From Ceratorhiza oryzae-sativae (Eukaryota > Basidiomycota > Agaricomycetes > Cantharellales > Ceratobasidiaceae), in NCBI GenBank assembly GCA_030998015.1, contig JARWMV010000159.1, positions 1 through 32,467 on the forward strand: DNA of 32,467 bases, written 5' to 3'. The notes beneath the pieces are model-generated. The model was given only the letters and a program-made list of their open reading frames with translations. It searched no databases and had not been told where the DNA came from. Shown piece by piece: positions 19,140 to 29,045 of the stretch. Both the position numbers and the translations under genes were made by a program. The first letter of the stretch is position 1; each line of letters begins with the position of its first letter.

Positions 19140-19681
19140 ATGCGTGTTATTTCCCTTAACTACAATCCCCTTGACTGCACCTGCTGGTCTCTCCCTGAGG
19201 GGGAGTACTGCGCCTACTGTGATGCCGTGTGCGACACCTCCCTTGAAGACTTCTATCAAGGTGTTGGGGACTGGTTCTTCTGTGGGGTGCCAGGTATGTG
19301 TGTTCGTTCTTCATTGTTCTCATGTAGCTAACTCGTTCTGTAGAAGAGCGCATCCTCCTTGATGGTTGGGCCCATGAGGCCACCCTTGAGCGTGTCTGGG
19401 CGCTCATTGATCAGGACTACAAGTCCTTTGAGGAGCAGTCTCACCAGGCCGCTCTTGCCGAATTCTTCGAGGAGGGCTCTGCTCCCTTGTTTGATGAGGC
19501 TTCGCCCTTTGCAGCGTCTGGTTCTGGGTGTTTCCAGAACTACATGGCCAACTTCCCAGGGGGGGAGGCTCCTTGGCTGCAGCCCACTACCCAGTCAGTT
19601 GTTCAGACCAATAAGAAGGATAAAAGGGGCAAGAAGCCCTATACCCAGCCCCTCAAGGGCAAACGTAAAAATAGAGAGTAA
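19140..19681 (+). CDS. unknown 163-aa Cys-rich protein, two exons, divergent from Rep
   Basis: Exons 19140-19293 and 19344-19681 join in phase across a 50-nt GTATGT...TAG intron. I do not recognise the family. The first exon has closely spaced cysteines (CTC, CAYC and two more Cys), which could bind zinc. The middle is acidic and helical (around ERVWALIDQDYKSFEEQ), and the C-terminus is basic (KKDKRGKKPY, KGKRKNRE), as in nucleic-acid-binding or capsid-associated proteins. It is transcribed against the retrotransposon and away from Rep, the layout used by CRESS-DNA viruses for their non-Rep gene, but nothing here shows a capsid fold. The presence of a spliceable intron argues for expression as a separate mRNA. 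Confidence 0.5.
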
Positions 19682-19762
19682 AAGGAAATGTATTAAGTTT
19701 GGTGTGTAAAAGAAAATAAAACTCTTATACATTCGGGAGACAATTTGTGGGAGGCAAAGTGG

Positions 19763-20614
19763 TCATATGGGGTTTGGTTCCAACAGTGGCACCTCCTCCA
19801 GAGCTTCGACAAGCTCGTTTTCCCACCGGTCCCAGTCCTGTTTGGCTTCTTCTGCAGCTGGGTCCAGGGTGGGTTCCTTTATTTCTGGCTTGGCTTCTTC
19901 CTCAGCCACAACCAGTGATTCTAGGCTTGATGTAAGGCTCGTCATATCAGTGTCGTAATTGGTGTTTTTGTTTGGGTGCACCTTCACCCAATTTCGGAAG
20001 TCACTCATGTTTGCCTGCTTCGTCCTGATAGCAGTAAACATCTCATCAGTGGTAGTTGCTTTGAGCAGTCCCACATACGGTGCAGCTGGTGTCAACTTCC
20101 ATTCTTCCAGCAATGCCTTTGCCCGGCGCTCCACCTCCCAGTCCCCTCCGTCTGCCATTTGGCCTGTGGCCCTCCTCTGTTGTCTTGCTGCCTTGGTCAC
20201 CACGTCAACTGTTGGTCCCACAATATTGTCGACAACATACATCGGTGTTCTTAACAAGGCGTTTCTCGTTGTTGGCTTCTGGCTTCCATGCCATGTCAGG
20301 ACCCCTAACCTGGGATCCAGGTACTTGTCATTGTCAATCCAGTTCCTTTCATCCCTTAACTTCTTTGGGATGTACACTAGGTTAGCCCCTGGCAACAGTT
20401 GTTCGGCGTACCTCTGGGCGTCTTCCACACTGGAGCAGTACATCCCTGGTTTAGGACATTTTCCCTGCCAGGGTAGGGTGCTGGCCCCTGGTGGTGGGTG
20501 GCTGCCAAAGTGGGGCCACCTGATTTTCAGCAAGTGGGGTGTAACGTTGGGATGTGCACTGGTGAGTGACGAAAGGCATGTTTTTTGGGGTTTCGCAGGT
20601 GTGTTGTGGTGCAA
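19763..20614 (-). CDS. unknown 283-aa ORF of the Rep cassette
   Basis: Single open frame on the minus strand between the chromodomain end of pol (20669) and the 163-aa gene. I do not recognise the family. The first 60 residues are Pro/His/Lys-rich. The middle contains YIPKKLRDERNWIDNDKYLD and DPRLGVLTWHG, and the last third is strongly acidic (repeated Glu, ending LLEPNPI). It could be a retroelement accessory protein or a part of the integrated viral-like cassette. Its uninterrupted 850-bp frame next to a badly frameshifted pol is a reason to treat it as a real gene. Confidence 0.45.
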   Translation of the reverse strand: MHHNTPAKPQKTCLSSLTSAHPNVTPHLLKIRWPHFGSHPPPGASTLPWQGKCPKPGMYCSSVEDAQRYAEQLLPGANLVYIPKKLRDERNWIDNDKYLDPRLGVLTWHGSQKPTTRNALLRTPMYVVDNIVGPTVDVVTKAARQQRRATGQMADGGDWEVERRAKALLEEWKLTPAAPYVGLLKATTTDEMFTAIRTKQANMSDFRNWVKVHPNKNTNYDTDMTSLTSSLESLVVAEEEAKPEIKEPTLDPAAEEAKQDWDRWENELVEALEEVPLLEPNPI

Positions 20615-20668
20615 GTGAGGTGGTAGAGCGGGCTCTGGCCTTTCTTGGGTATCCTGGATGGCTCCTTT

Positions 20669-21160
20669 TTAAAGCTTTCCAGATCCTCGTTTGGTTCTCT
20701 TTGGCCTGCCTTTCGAGTCACCTGAGTGCTGACTTGTCTTGACTGGCATTGGTGCGTCTGGTAAGCGCCTTTGCAAGTCATTTAGAACCTCTTTCATGTC
20801 AGCAAACTTGCTGGCACATTCCATTGTGTCTTCTATTGGGTCGTAGCCCTTCCATCTGATTTGGTAAAACAGCTCGCCATTCCGCCATTCATAATTTGCA
20901 ATGTGGTCCACCTTGTATTCCTCCTCTCCTTTTTCCGTTATGATTGGTGGTGGTTTGGCCTGCCTTCTTCGGAAGTCTTTATCTTCTGTGAATGGCAAGA
21001 GGAGATTTACATGGAATACATTGTGTACACGTATGGTTTTAGGTAGGTCCAGGCGATATGCATGGGATGAGATCTTTTCTGTGATTTCAAAGGGCCCCCC
21101 TTTTCGGTTGTCCAGTTTCTTGGAGGGTCTCTTGGACAGAGGTTTGTTAGGAGCAGCCAA
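20669..21160 (-). pseudogene. integrase C-terminus and chromodomain
   Basis: Reads the integrase C-terminal region (KGGPFEITEKIS..AYRLDLP, VHNVFHVNLLLPF), followed by a chromodomain of about 50 residues (YKVDHIANYEWRNGELFYQI, then RWKGYDP) and a basic tail. Chromodomains at this place define chromoviruses and steer integration to marked chromatin. The frame joins the upstream integrase only by a frameshift near 21140. Confidence 0.85.
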
Positions 21161-21860
21161 ACCTTGTCTCCTACCTTGAATTCCCTCCCTTTCTTTTCCA
21201 TTTGTTGGTGTAATTCCATTGAGGCTCTTGCCTCATCCCATACCTTTTCCATTTGATTACGCATGTTGTCTGCAGCGGGTGCCTCAGATGGTTCTTCTCC
21301 CTCTCGGACAACCCATCTTGGGTTTTTTCCATATACTGTTTCAAATGGGGTTTGTCCTGTTGTAGCATTTACGTGGTTGTTGGCAGAATTCGGCAATGGG
21401 TAACCATTTTACCCAATCATCTTGTCTATAATTGCAGAAGGTTCTTAAGAACCCTTCTACCCATTGATTTGTCCTTTCCGACAGACCATCTGTTTCTGGA
21501 TGGAAAGCAGTGAGAATCTGGGCTTTGTCCCAATTCCTTTGTATAGGGCTTTTAGGAATTGGCTGTTAAAGGTTGGCCCTTGGTCTGAGACAGTGGTTTC
21601 TGGGGTCCTGTGATGTCTCCATACTTCCCTTATGAATATTTCTGCCAGTTCTTCTGCATTGGTGCTCTCAGAACATGTACAAAAATGGGCCTGCCGGGAG
21701 AAGCGATCTACAACTGTCAAGATACTGTCGTACCCCTTTGAGACAGGTAATTTGACATGAAATCATATGCGACATCTGCCCATGGTTTCCATGGGATTGG
21801 TAAGGACTTCAGGGAGTGCCTTGTTTGTGTCCTTTGCTTCTTTGACATGTTTCACAAGAT
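21161..21860 (-). pseudogene. integrase core, frameshifted
   Basis: The DDE integrase core is spread over several frames: VVDRFSRQAHF (first Asp, about 21700-21715), VSDQGPTFNSQF (second Asp, about 21570-21600), and the Glu region near 21470-21500, where the frame slips. An N-...ATTGQTPFETVYGKNP segment follows (about 21300-21370). At least three single-base slips (near 21850, 21800 and 21490) and stops separate them, so no integrase can be made from this copy. Confidence 0.8.
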
Positions 21861-23486
21861 TCCACATCGGTTTACTTGGGCCTTCATTCCTGGCCAATAG
21901 TAATCCCTTGATAGTAATTCTAGTGTTCGGGCTTGTCCCTGATGACCTGCCACTGGGGCGTCATGGCACTCCTCAAGGAGACTCAACCTCAAGTCCTTGT
22001 CATCTGGGATGTAGAGCCTATCGTCATACCTTAATAGGCCCTCCTTCATTTCATACCGTCTAAATTCCTTCTGTACTGAGGGCGGTAGTTGTTCTTTATT
22101 TGCCACGCTCAGCCTTAAGGATCTGATAGATTCGTCTTCTTCCTGAGCTTCTTTAAGCTCTTCCCAGAAATTCCCCTGTACTTCTGCCATGAAACCTATG
22201 AACCTTTCTTCTGGAATCATGATCTGTGGTTCCATAGGGGTATCCCCATGGTCGCTCCTTCTGGAAAGGGCATCTGGCTTCTGTGAGAGTTTCCCTGGTC
22301 TATACACAATCTGAAAATTGAAGGGTGCCAGAGTGAGATACCATCTGGCATGCCTTCTATTCCACATCTGGGCATTTTGCCAGTACTGGAGGTTCCTATG
22401 GTCAGTGTATATCACAATAGGTTCCTCTGTCCCTTCTAAGTATAACCTCCAGTGCTCTAAGGACCTAACAATTGCAAGCAACTCCTTGTCGTAGGTGTCA
22501 TAATTTTTCTCTGGTGGGGTGAAGCTCTTCGATAGGAAGGCAATTGGATGCAATCGGTTGTCATCACCCTTTTGGCTTAGTACCGCCCCCATGGCCACTC
22601 CTGAGGCATCTGTTTCCAGTATGTATGGCCTGTTTGGGTTTGGGTGGATCAGGACCGGTTCTCTTGCTACTGCTTCTTTGATAGCTTCAAATGCTTCCTG
22701 TTGTTTTCTTTCCCACAGGAATTTGACATCTTTTTGGGTGAGATCTGTGAGGGGTTTGGCTAAGGTACTAAACTTCTCTATCCACCTTCTATAGAACCCC
22801 ACGAAGCCTAGGAAGGCTTGGACTTCTTTTACTGTGTTAGGTTCTGGCCATTCTAGAACTGCCTTTACCTTTTCCTTTTCCATCGATATCCCTTCTGGGG
22901 ATATGACAATTCCAATGAAGCTTACCTCCTTCACAAAGAACTGACACTTGTGTGGTTTGAGGAAGAGGTGGTTTTCCCTCATTCTTCTTAACACTTCCCT
23001 GACATGTTGTACGTGTTCTTCCCTGTTTCTGGAAAACACTAGTACATCGTCCATGTAGATTACCACATAATCGTCTATTATATCACGGAACTTTTCCATC
23101 ATGAACCTGGTAAAGGTTCTTGGTCCTTCTTTTACTCCGAATGGCATGACCAAGCATTCAAACTGGCCTTCTCCTGTCCTGAAAGCTGTTTTCCATTCGT
23201 CTCCCTCTTTTACCCTGATGTTGTTGAACCCCCATCGAACATCCATTTTTGAATAGATGGTTGCATCCTTCAGTCTCTCAATCAATTCTATTTGGATTGG
23301 AAGTGGAAACCTGTCTGGCTTGGTGATGTCATTCATCTTACGGTAGTCGACTACCAACCTAAGCCCTCCATCTGCTTTGTTCACATAGAAACAGGGTGCA
23401 GCTACAACTGACTGGCTGGGCCTTATTTTCCCGTTTCTTAGTTCCTCCTCTAGGTACTCCCTGAGCGCCTTTGTTTCTGCTGGCAC
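21852..23486 (-). pseudogene. reverse transcriptase, RNase H and integrase zinc finger
   Basis: 544-codon open stretch of pol. Reverse transcriptase has VDYRKMND, the first catalytic Asp at residue 82 (KMDV) and YMDD at 144-147. RNase H has TDASG (D293), KELLAI (E335) and YTDHRNL (D362), and ends with a PDALSRR tether. The integrase HHCC finger begins with HDAPVAGHQGQ, and the frame ends within it (RCGIL), before its last Cys. All catalytic residues needed are present, but the frame is separated from protease by one slip at about 23486 and from the integrase core by another. Confidence 0.9.
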
Positions 23487-24073
23487 ATACTGTACCTCTT
23501 TGCAGGCTTTGGCAGCTCCGCTCCCTCGATCAGGTCCATTTTGAAGTCTAGGTTACCTCGGTGGGGTGGAAGTTCTCGGAAACCTTCTTCCCCAAATAGG
23601 TCTTCAAAATCCCTAAATTCTTCTGGGATTTGTAGGCTTTCACTTGCTGCCCTTGCCTTGATTTCGTCTGGGTATGAGATGGTAAGGTCTTTCCAATCTA
23701 TGATAGGTTCTGCTTCTTCAAGCCATTCTTTCCCTAGGACTATGTCTGTGTCACCTAGGGTCATTACATAAAGGGAGCATTTTAGTGTCTTCCCTTCCAC
23801 TTCGATGTTTAGTTCTGCCCTTTCTTCTATGGCATCCTTGATTTCATTTCCATCAATGGCCACAATTGATTTCTTGTGTTTGAGGGGAGTGGTTGGAATC
23901 CCTTTTTCCCTTGAATAGGCCTTATCGATGAAGTTGGTTGAAGATCCTGAGTCAATCAGCGTCTTAGCTGGTTCCATGATTCCCTCTACCGTAGTGTATA
24001 TTATTGATTGATTACTAGACTTCTTGAGGTAACATACATCTGCGGTAGGGGTTATATTGGGGTCCTCCAACAT
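23450..24073 (-). pseudogene. retropepsin-like protease and RT leader
   Basis: Contains the aspartic protease motif LIDSGSSTNFID with the catalytic Asp-Ser-Gly, then LGDTDIVLGKEWLE, the conserved region of gypsy proteases. It ends in the RT leader LPPHRGNLDFKMDL. A one-base slip near 23486 puts the RT in another frame. Confidence 0.85.
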
Positions 24074-24090
24074 GGAAGTGGTAGGACCAA

Positions 24091-24273
24091 TTAGTTTTCC
24101 GACTCAGAGCTGCTTTCTTCCTCAACTTGTCTGCTGGCCTTCCCTTGTATCTTAGCTTTGTCGTAGGTCCACTGGCCTCGGCACTCCTTCAGGACATGCC
24201 CTGATTTACCGCATTTGATACAGAGTCCTTCTTTCCTTCGCCTGTCCTTTTCACTGTTTGGTATCCTTACCAT
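24091..24273 (-). pseudogene. gag zinc knuckle
   Basis: A short open stretch with a CCHC nucleocapsid knuckle, CIKCGKSGHVLKEC (C-x2-C-x4-H-x4-C), flanked by basic residues and an acidic/Ser tail. It binds genomic RNA in intact elements. It is in a different frame from the gag core, so gag is broken here. Confidence 0.8.
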
Positions 24274-24867
24274 GTTGTTGGTTTGGGTATTCCCCTGTTT
24301 GCGCTGGTCCCTAAAGGCTTGTTCCCCCCTTGTTTGTATTTCGCTGGTGCCCAGGTTGAATTTGATGAGTTGCTGGTCCTTGTATTCATTTTCTGGTTTG
24401 CAAACTGCATGTCATCCATTTTGCAGGCAAAGTCAATTAATTGATCTAAGGTATATGATGGACCTTCAGCCTCATTTGCCAGTACTTCAATCCTTAAGAT
24501 CTCTTGTCGTACTTCGGGTTTTAACCCTTCCCTGAATTGGTCCTTGAGGGCTTCCTGGTTCCAGTCTACCTCTTGGATCAGGATCCGGAATTGGGTAGCA
24601 TAATCCAATGCACTCTTGGTCTGTGTTAATTTCCTTAGTTTCCGGATGGTCTTTTCCTTTATGACTGGGTCATTAAAAGCATCCAGGAATCCCTTCCTGA
24701 AATCCTTCCAGGATGCAAGAATACCTGTGTGTTCGCCTGCTAGTAGTTTCCGGGTAAGGTTGTGCCCAGTTTGCTGCTTCCCCATCCTCCATGTTCATTA
24801 GCACAGCAGATATCTTTTTTCGGTCATCAAAGGCTGATTCGTCATAGTCAGCAAAGAAAAGTTCCAT
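24267..24867 (-). pseudogene. gag capsid core (Retrotrans_gag type)
   Basis: Two overlapping frames carry the retrotransposon gag core: the part with YDESAFDDRKKISAVLMNME (24673-24867) and the part with FRKGFLDAFNDP, LRKLTQTKSALDYATQF and FREGLKPEVR (24267-24785). A slip near 24760 separates them. These signatures are typical for Ty3/gypsy gag of basidiomycetes. Confidence 0.8.
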
Positions 24868-25917
24868 GCTGATTATGAAGTTCTCTGCTTCCTTCCCCTT
24901 TTTCCCATTAAATTTGCTGGGTCTCCCTAGTCTCGCCTCCTTAGGAGTGTGGTTTGCAGCAAGGGTAGGTTGGTTTGCTTGGGATGGAGGTTCTGTTCGG
25001 GTCTTATTGTGGACTCAGCCTGGAAGGTTCTTCCCAGAAAGGGTGTTCGTACTGGGGAGGCTGAGGGGGATCGTGAGGGGCTTCCTATGACCACCCTAGT
25101 TCTTCCCCTGGTTTCTTCTGTCCTTTCCCTTGGCCTTCCTGCTTCAGTTGTTTTCCGGAGCTCATTTCCTAGATCGGTTACCTTGTTCTAGTGCGATTAG
25201 GATCTCCCCTGTGTTTTCGGTTTTCTTCTCTAAGCTTTCGAGCTTTCGCTCTTGCATTCCCAGTACCGGTTTATTTCCATGGAGATGTCCTTTAATTCTT
25301 TTATCAGGTTCCCCATTTCTGCTTTTAGGTCGTCCTGGTTCTTTGCCACATAGAGGACATTTTTGTTGGATGTTTCCATTGACCTTACCATCCAGTCCAC
25401 GTTTCCTTCTTGTCGGGTTAGTGATATTTGACACTGATTTATACCTGATTGCCTTTTCTAGTTCCCTATGATTATTGTCTCTAAGTTCCTTGAGCCCCGC
25501 CCTGATGGCCGTGGCAATGGTGTGAATAGGGTTGGCAGTGGCTATGGTTCCGGGACCTGGCTGGGGTTGTGTCCTTGCCTCTTCTGCCAAGGCTGTGCCT
25601 TGTTCGTATATGGTTCGGGTCATATCTTCTACCTCATCCCTCTCTGGATTTGAGATATCTTCTGGGTCTGGATTTATCAGGTGAATTGGCGGTTGAGGGC
25701 TGCGGAGTGGTATTCCCCCTATTTCCCCTCCCAGGATGGGGGCCCGAGTGGGGTTGGGTTGAGCCACTGGTCGTGGGTTTTGTGGCAACCCCCCTGGCAT
25801 TCCTTGGAGGGTCTCATCTGGGTTACCTTCAGCCTCTGGGGAAGCAATGGGTTTGGGTGATTGTGGCCTACTATTTGCCACTCTGCTTTGAGATCGAGTT
25901 TGTGGTCTCTGTGACAT
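24868..25917 (-). pseudogene. gag N-terminal region
   Basis: Open frame 25162-25917 begins MSQRPQTRSQSR with a Pro-rich, charged N-terminus and a helical segment (LRDNNHRELEKAI). Past about 25390 the typical coding reading jumps to another frame and further slips follow, so 24868-25161 holds only scattered gag linker. This is the first gene of the element; its start lies about 120 bp inside the 5' LTR edge. Confidence 0.7.
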
Positions 25918-26038
25918 AGTTTCTTTATGTTCTCTTATGTATCACAGGAGTTAGCTGGTTTTCTTGTGTACTCAGCCCTTAGTATCTGTGTAGTATACTT
26001 ATGTTCGCCACTAGTTAAGTTAAGAGCTTGCTTTATAA

Positions 26039-26618
26039 TGTCGTGACCCTCTGGAGGCTCCCTTGTGGAGCACTTAAGTAGTGGCTGCGTTGACGGTTTG
26101 GTGCTATGCAGTATGTATTGAGCGTTCTAGTTACAGTGTTTGCTATGGTCTATGGTGGTTGACAAGATAAAGCAAGCTGAGGCGTTCAGTCTTGCTTTAC
26201 TCCCCTTATATACATGTGACTGCAGTTGCTGCGGTGGCCCCCCTTTTTCCTAAGCGCCGTCTACAGCAGTTATAGGTTCTATATAGTACTAGGTCTTAGG
26301 TAATTGTTTATCCTAAGTTTGTGCGGCTCCAAATCTTATAGAGCCATGCAAGGTCCAAGGGTCATGTGACTTTTGGACTTAAGCACCTGGCGCTTAATCG
26401 CTGGATAAGCGCCAAGGTCACGTGACAACTCGCTCCTTGCTCCAAGTAACATGGGAGAGAAACACTGGAGCGAGTTCAGGGTAACCACTGGCGCTTAATC
26501 ATTGGGTAAGCGCCGAGATCACGTGATCCTGTTTATGGTTTGTTCTGCTTCGGGAAAAATGCCATAAATCTGTACAATATTCGGTTGTTAGGTTATGTCT
26601 GCTAGGCAGGTCATAACA
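26039..26618 (-). repeat. 5' LTR (580 bp)
   Basis: Starts TGTCGTGACC and ends GGTCATAACA, directly followed by GCTGG (26619-26623). It is nearly identical to the 16121 LTR except for one missing 101-bp unit and scattered, mostly CpG-type transitions. Palindromes lie at 26362, 26418 and 26519. In element orientation this is the promoter-bearing LTR. Confidence 0.92.
26205..26212 (-). promoter_or_regulatory. candidate LTR TATA box
   Basis: On the minus strand the LTR reads TATATAAG here; the same box is at 16287-16294 in the other LTR. Its position, in the downstream half of the LTR in element direction, suits a retrotransposon promoter. Confidence 0.45.
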
Positions 26619-26623
26619 GCTGG
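26619..26623. repeat. right target-site duplication (GCTGG)
   Basis: Second copy of the 5-bp GCTGG flanking the retrotransposon, matching 16116-16120. Confidence 0.9.
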
Positions 26624-28182
26624 GGCTCACTCATTGTGACACACCAAACCCATTTGTGTCTCAAACCGGGACCCCAATGTCATCTGATTGACCACTTGCT
26701 ATGGCTTCTCTGCACTCACACCTCAGCACACAGGACTTGGTAGCTCAGACTTGTGCTCATATCCGTGCCTTGGTCCCAGCTAGTGCCCTGTCAAGTGGTC
26801 TGATTCCTAACAATGATAACAAAGACAACGATAACACCCCACATACTCTTGAGCCTACCCCTCTCTGTGTTTCACTTAGCCTGCCTGAATTCCTCTACAA
26901 GTCTACCAACCCCGACAAGCCCCAGCTTACCCTACCTGTTCAACTTGAAGATACCGACATTGGTCTGAATTCCTCGTCCCCTAGGCAATATACTCAGCCT
27001 CACACGGTTGCTCACAAGTTTGGTAACATCAACATCTTGTCTGACAATCCAACCAACTTGGATGCACCCCAGCCTCCAACACTTCTGGAGCTCAGGATCA
27101 ACGCTATCATGCAGCTCAAGATTAGCTCTCGGAATCATCGAGGCAGGCATGCAACTCAGGTGTCACCTGGCAGTTTGATCAACACAGGCAGCTTGACATC
27201 TGACCAGCGGAGGGTTTTGGCACTGATGGAGTACCACATCCTCAAAGAGGTGGTATGCACCAACCCTTGGCCCAGTGATCAAGATGCATGCCTCCTTGCT
27301 GCAGTCAATTATGCAGTGGCTATGACTATGATATGAGACCCCAAAGTCTACACGCCAAGGTTTCAAGACACAGTGAGTCAGTTTTATAATCATTATTTGA
27401 GCCTATAGTAACAAATCATATTACAGGCTTATTCCAAAACATCAGCCAATCGCAGAAGTGCATTGACACAAGTTGAATTTATGGTTGAGAACTTGCTTGG
27501 GCTTCTGAGTAGGGAGAAGGGCAAGATCATGCAGCTTTTGCAGCATGATCAAGTCTTTTTCCCTACCAAAGATCGGGTATGCATTTTAACATCTTATTTA
27601 TGGTGATTTGCTAACTCCAAATCTTAGAACCCAGGCCAATACTTTTGTGTCAAGTTGATTGCAGATGTACTCAAAATCATATTTTTCAAGTCAGGAAAGT
27701 TGATCAGGCTTGTATTCATGGAGGAGCTGTGTAAGCCAGACGATCCAGTGAAGTGCACCTGTTGGCACAAGAAGCTCCATGATCCAACTGCCACATGCGG
27801 TATTCCTCCAGCTGCAATCGCATTCACAGCAATACAAGTACGTCAAACCAATATGCTCACTTTCGTATCTATTGTAATCCAGCATATTGATGTGTGGCCT
27901 TTATTTCAGATATACTGGGCACTCGAGAAAATGTACCTCGGAACACGGCTTAATTTCGACAAACAGCATTTCCGTGTTATATGGGAGTGATACTTCCGTG
28001 CTATACTCAAGCTTCCGCATCTTGGTTCGCTACAATTGGCTTTGCTTGACTGGTTGAAGTAAGTATGCTCTTACTTGTCTTGAGTAAATATATTCATGAA
28101 ATTCTGTTATAGGCTATATTACATGGACCACTGGCCGGCTGAGGAATGTGACAAGGATGACAAGTCGTTCACAGTGTGGTAG
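26624..28182 (+). pseudogene. 3' part of the DUF6532-like gene, with three TGA stops
   Basis: Continues exon 4 from 16120 in frame. Exons: 26624 to about 27377, 27427-27576, 27628-27837, 27910-28058 and 28113-28182 (TAG), all with GT...AG introns in phase. The C-terminal region has IPPAAIAFTAIQ...ALEKMYLGTRLNF and a following WE.YFRAIL segment, resembling the end of DUF6532 proteins, where PxxIAxxxTAIxxALEEWxxGTR is typical. In-frame TGA codons at 26689, 27334 and 27988 fit Arg codons (CGA) changed by C-to-T mutation. So the gene is dead both from the 10.5-kb insertion and from point mutations. The function of DUF6532 is unknown, and the family match is by eye. Confidence 0.6.
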
Positions 28183-28418
28183 GTTTTGGAAAGGCTTGTG
28201 TACAAATTTGGTTTGTCTCTATGATTTCCTGTTACATATATGTTTTCATCTTGTCACTCCTTTTTGTTTCCTTTTCTTACAGGCTGGCCTGAATGATAGT
28301 TCCTGGAGAATGTCATCTCAATACATATTTATAACCTACCTAAGCCTACATTAAGTCTACAAAAGTGTTGTACCCATACATGACTAGGTTCGCAGAGGAA
28401 AAAAGCAAAACCCAATGT
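28183..28418. other. 3' flank of the DUF6532-like pseudogene
   Basis: T-rich, non-coding; it probably holds the old 3' UTR. The dispersed repeat copy 2 begins right after. Confidence 0.4.
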
Positions 28419-28797
28419 GGGGCGGATTAATCTACAACCCGATTGACGCTGCCAAACCTGTGCAAATATCGATGTCACAACGTGAGCTCTGCATGTGGCA
28501 GAGCGTGCAGCCAGGTCAGCCTGGGTCACACAGCGTTCCATTGCGTTACCTACTGTTGACGATGGGGCTCAGAGAACAGGCTGCGCCAGAGTGCGATCAT
28601 GGCGAAACGGGAGCTCCAAGTCGGAGAGAACAGTCAGGCTGGACAAAAATAACCGCTAGGCGGCCAAGCAATCAGGCTCCTGGCTGAGGAGCGTTGAGCG
28701 CTTGTGAGAGCTCCAGATGGGGGCATTAATTTCAATGCCCTCAACGCTCTCAACGCCCTCTGGAGCACATAGCTGGCTGGGGCCTGTTTTCGTGATG
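28419..28797 (-). repeat. 379-bp dispersed repeat, copy 2 (CpG-depleted)
   Basis: Reverse complement of 9717-10096 over the whole length, with the same edges. Most differences are CpG in copy 1 against TpG or CpA here, so this copy has lost CpG sites. It abuts the copia fragment on its right, so it probably inserted into, or truncated, that element. Confidence 0.85.
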
Positions 28798-28807
28798 TAC
28801 ACCTGTG

Positions 28808-29045
28808 TTAACCAACTCTTGATTAGCAATTGCACTTGCTCAAGACTTGCAATTTCATGGTAGATCAAAGCATATTGATACCCAACATCATGTTATTTGT
28901 GAACACATTGAAAATGGTGAAATTGCAATCCCACATGCAGTTGGCATTGACAACCTTGTGGATGGCTTCACAAAGCCTTTACCAGCACCTGATTTTAGTT
29001 GCAATTTATCTGTTTTAATGTCCTTGTCATATGTCAGATGGGGAG
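28808..29045 (+). pseudogene. 3' end of a Ty1/copia pol (RNase H C-terminus)
   Basis: The reading SKHIDTQHHVICEHIENGEI...VDGFTKPLPAPDF is the typical end of copia RNase H (KHIDIRYHFIRE...DxFTKALP). The fragment is cut on the left by the dispersed repeat and carries an in-frame TGA near 28813. A polypurine tract (AGATGGGGAG, 29036-29045) ends it directly before the LTR start. Confidence 0.8.

Larger units (their letters stand above)
16121..26618 (-). mobile_element. full-length Ty3/gypsy chromovirus-like LTR retrotransposon carrying a viral Rep cassette
   Basis: 10.5-kb element, minus orientation, bounded by related LTRs (26039-26618 as 5' LTR, 16121-16801 as 3' LTR) with TGTT...AACA ends and a GCTGG target duplication. 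Order in element direction: gag, CCHC knuckle, protease, reverse transcriptase, RNase H, integrase, chromodomain (25917 to 20669), then about 3.8 kb of non-retroelement genes (20614 to 17113), a polypurine tract and the 3' LTR. gag and pol contain many frameshifts, so the copy could not make its own proteins. Apart from one extra 101-bp unit, the two LTRs differ at few sites, mainly CpG transitions, so insertion was fairly recent compared with the solo LTR at 7718. A decayed coding region with young LTRs suggests mobilisation in trans by another copy. Confidence 0.9.

Noticed and set aside
26020..26038. Primer-binding site of the retrotransposon
   Set aside because: The bases after the 5' LTR (TTATAAAGCAAGCTC on the minus strand) do not match a tRNA 3' end that I can name with confidence.
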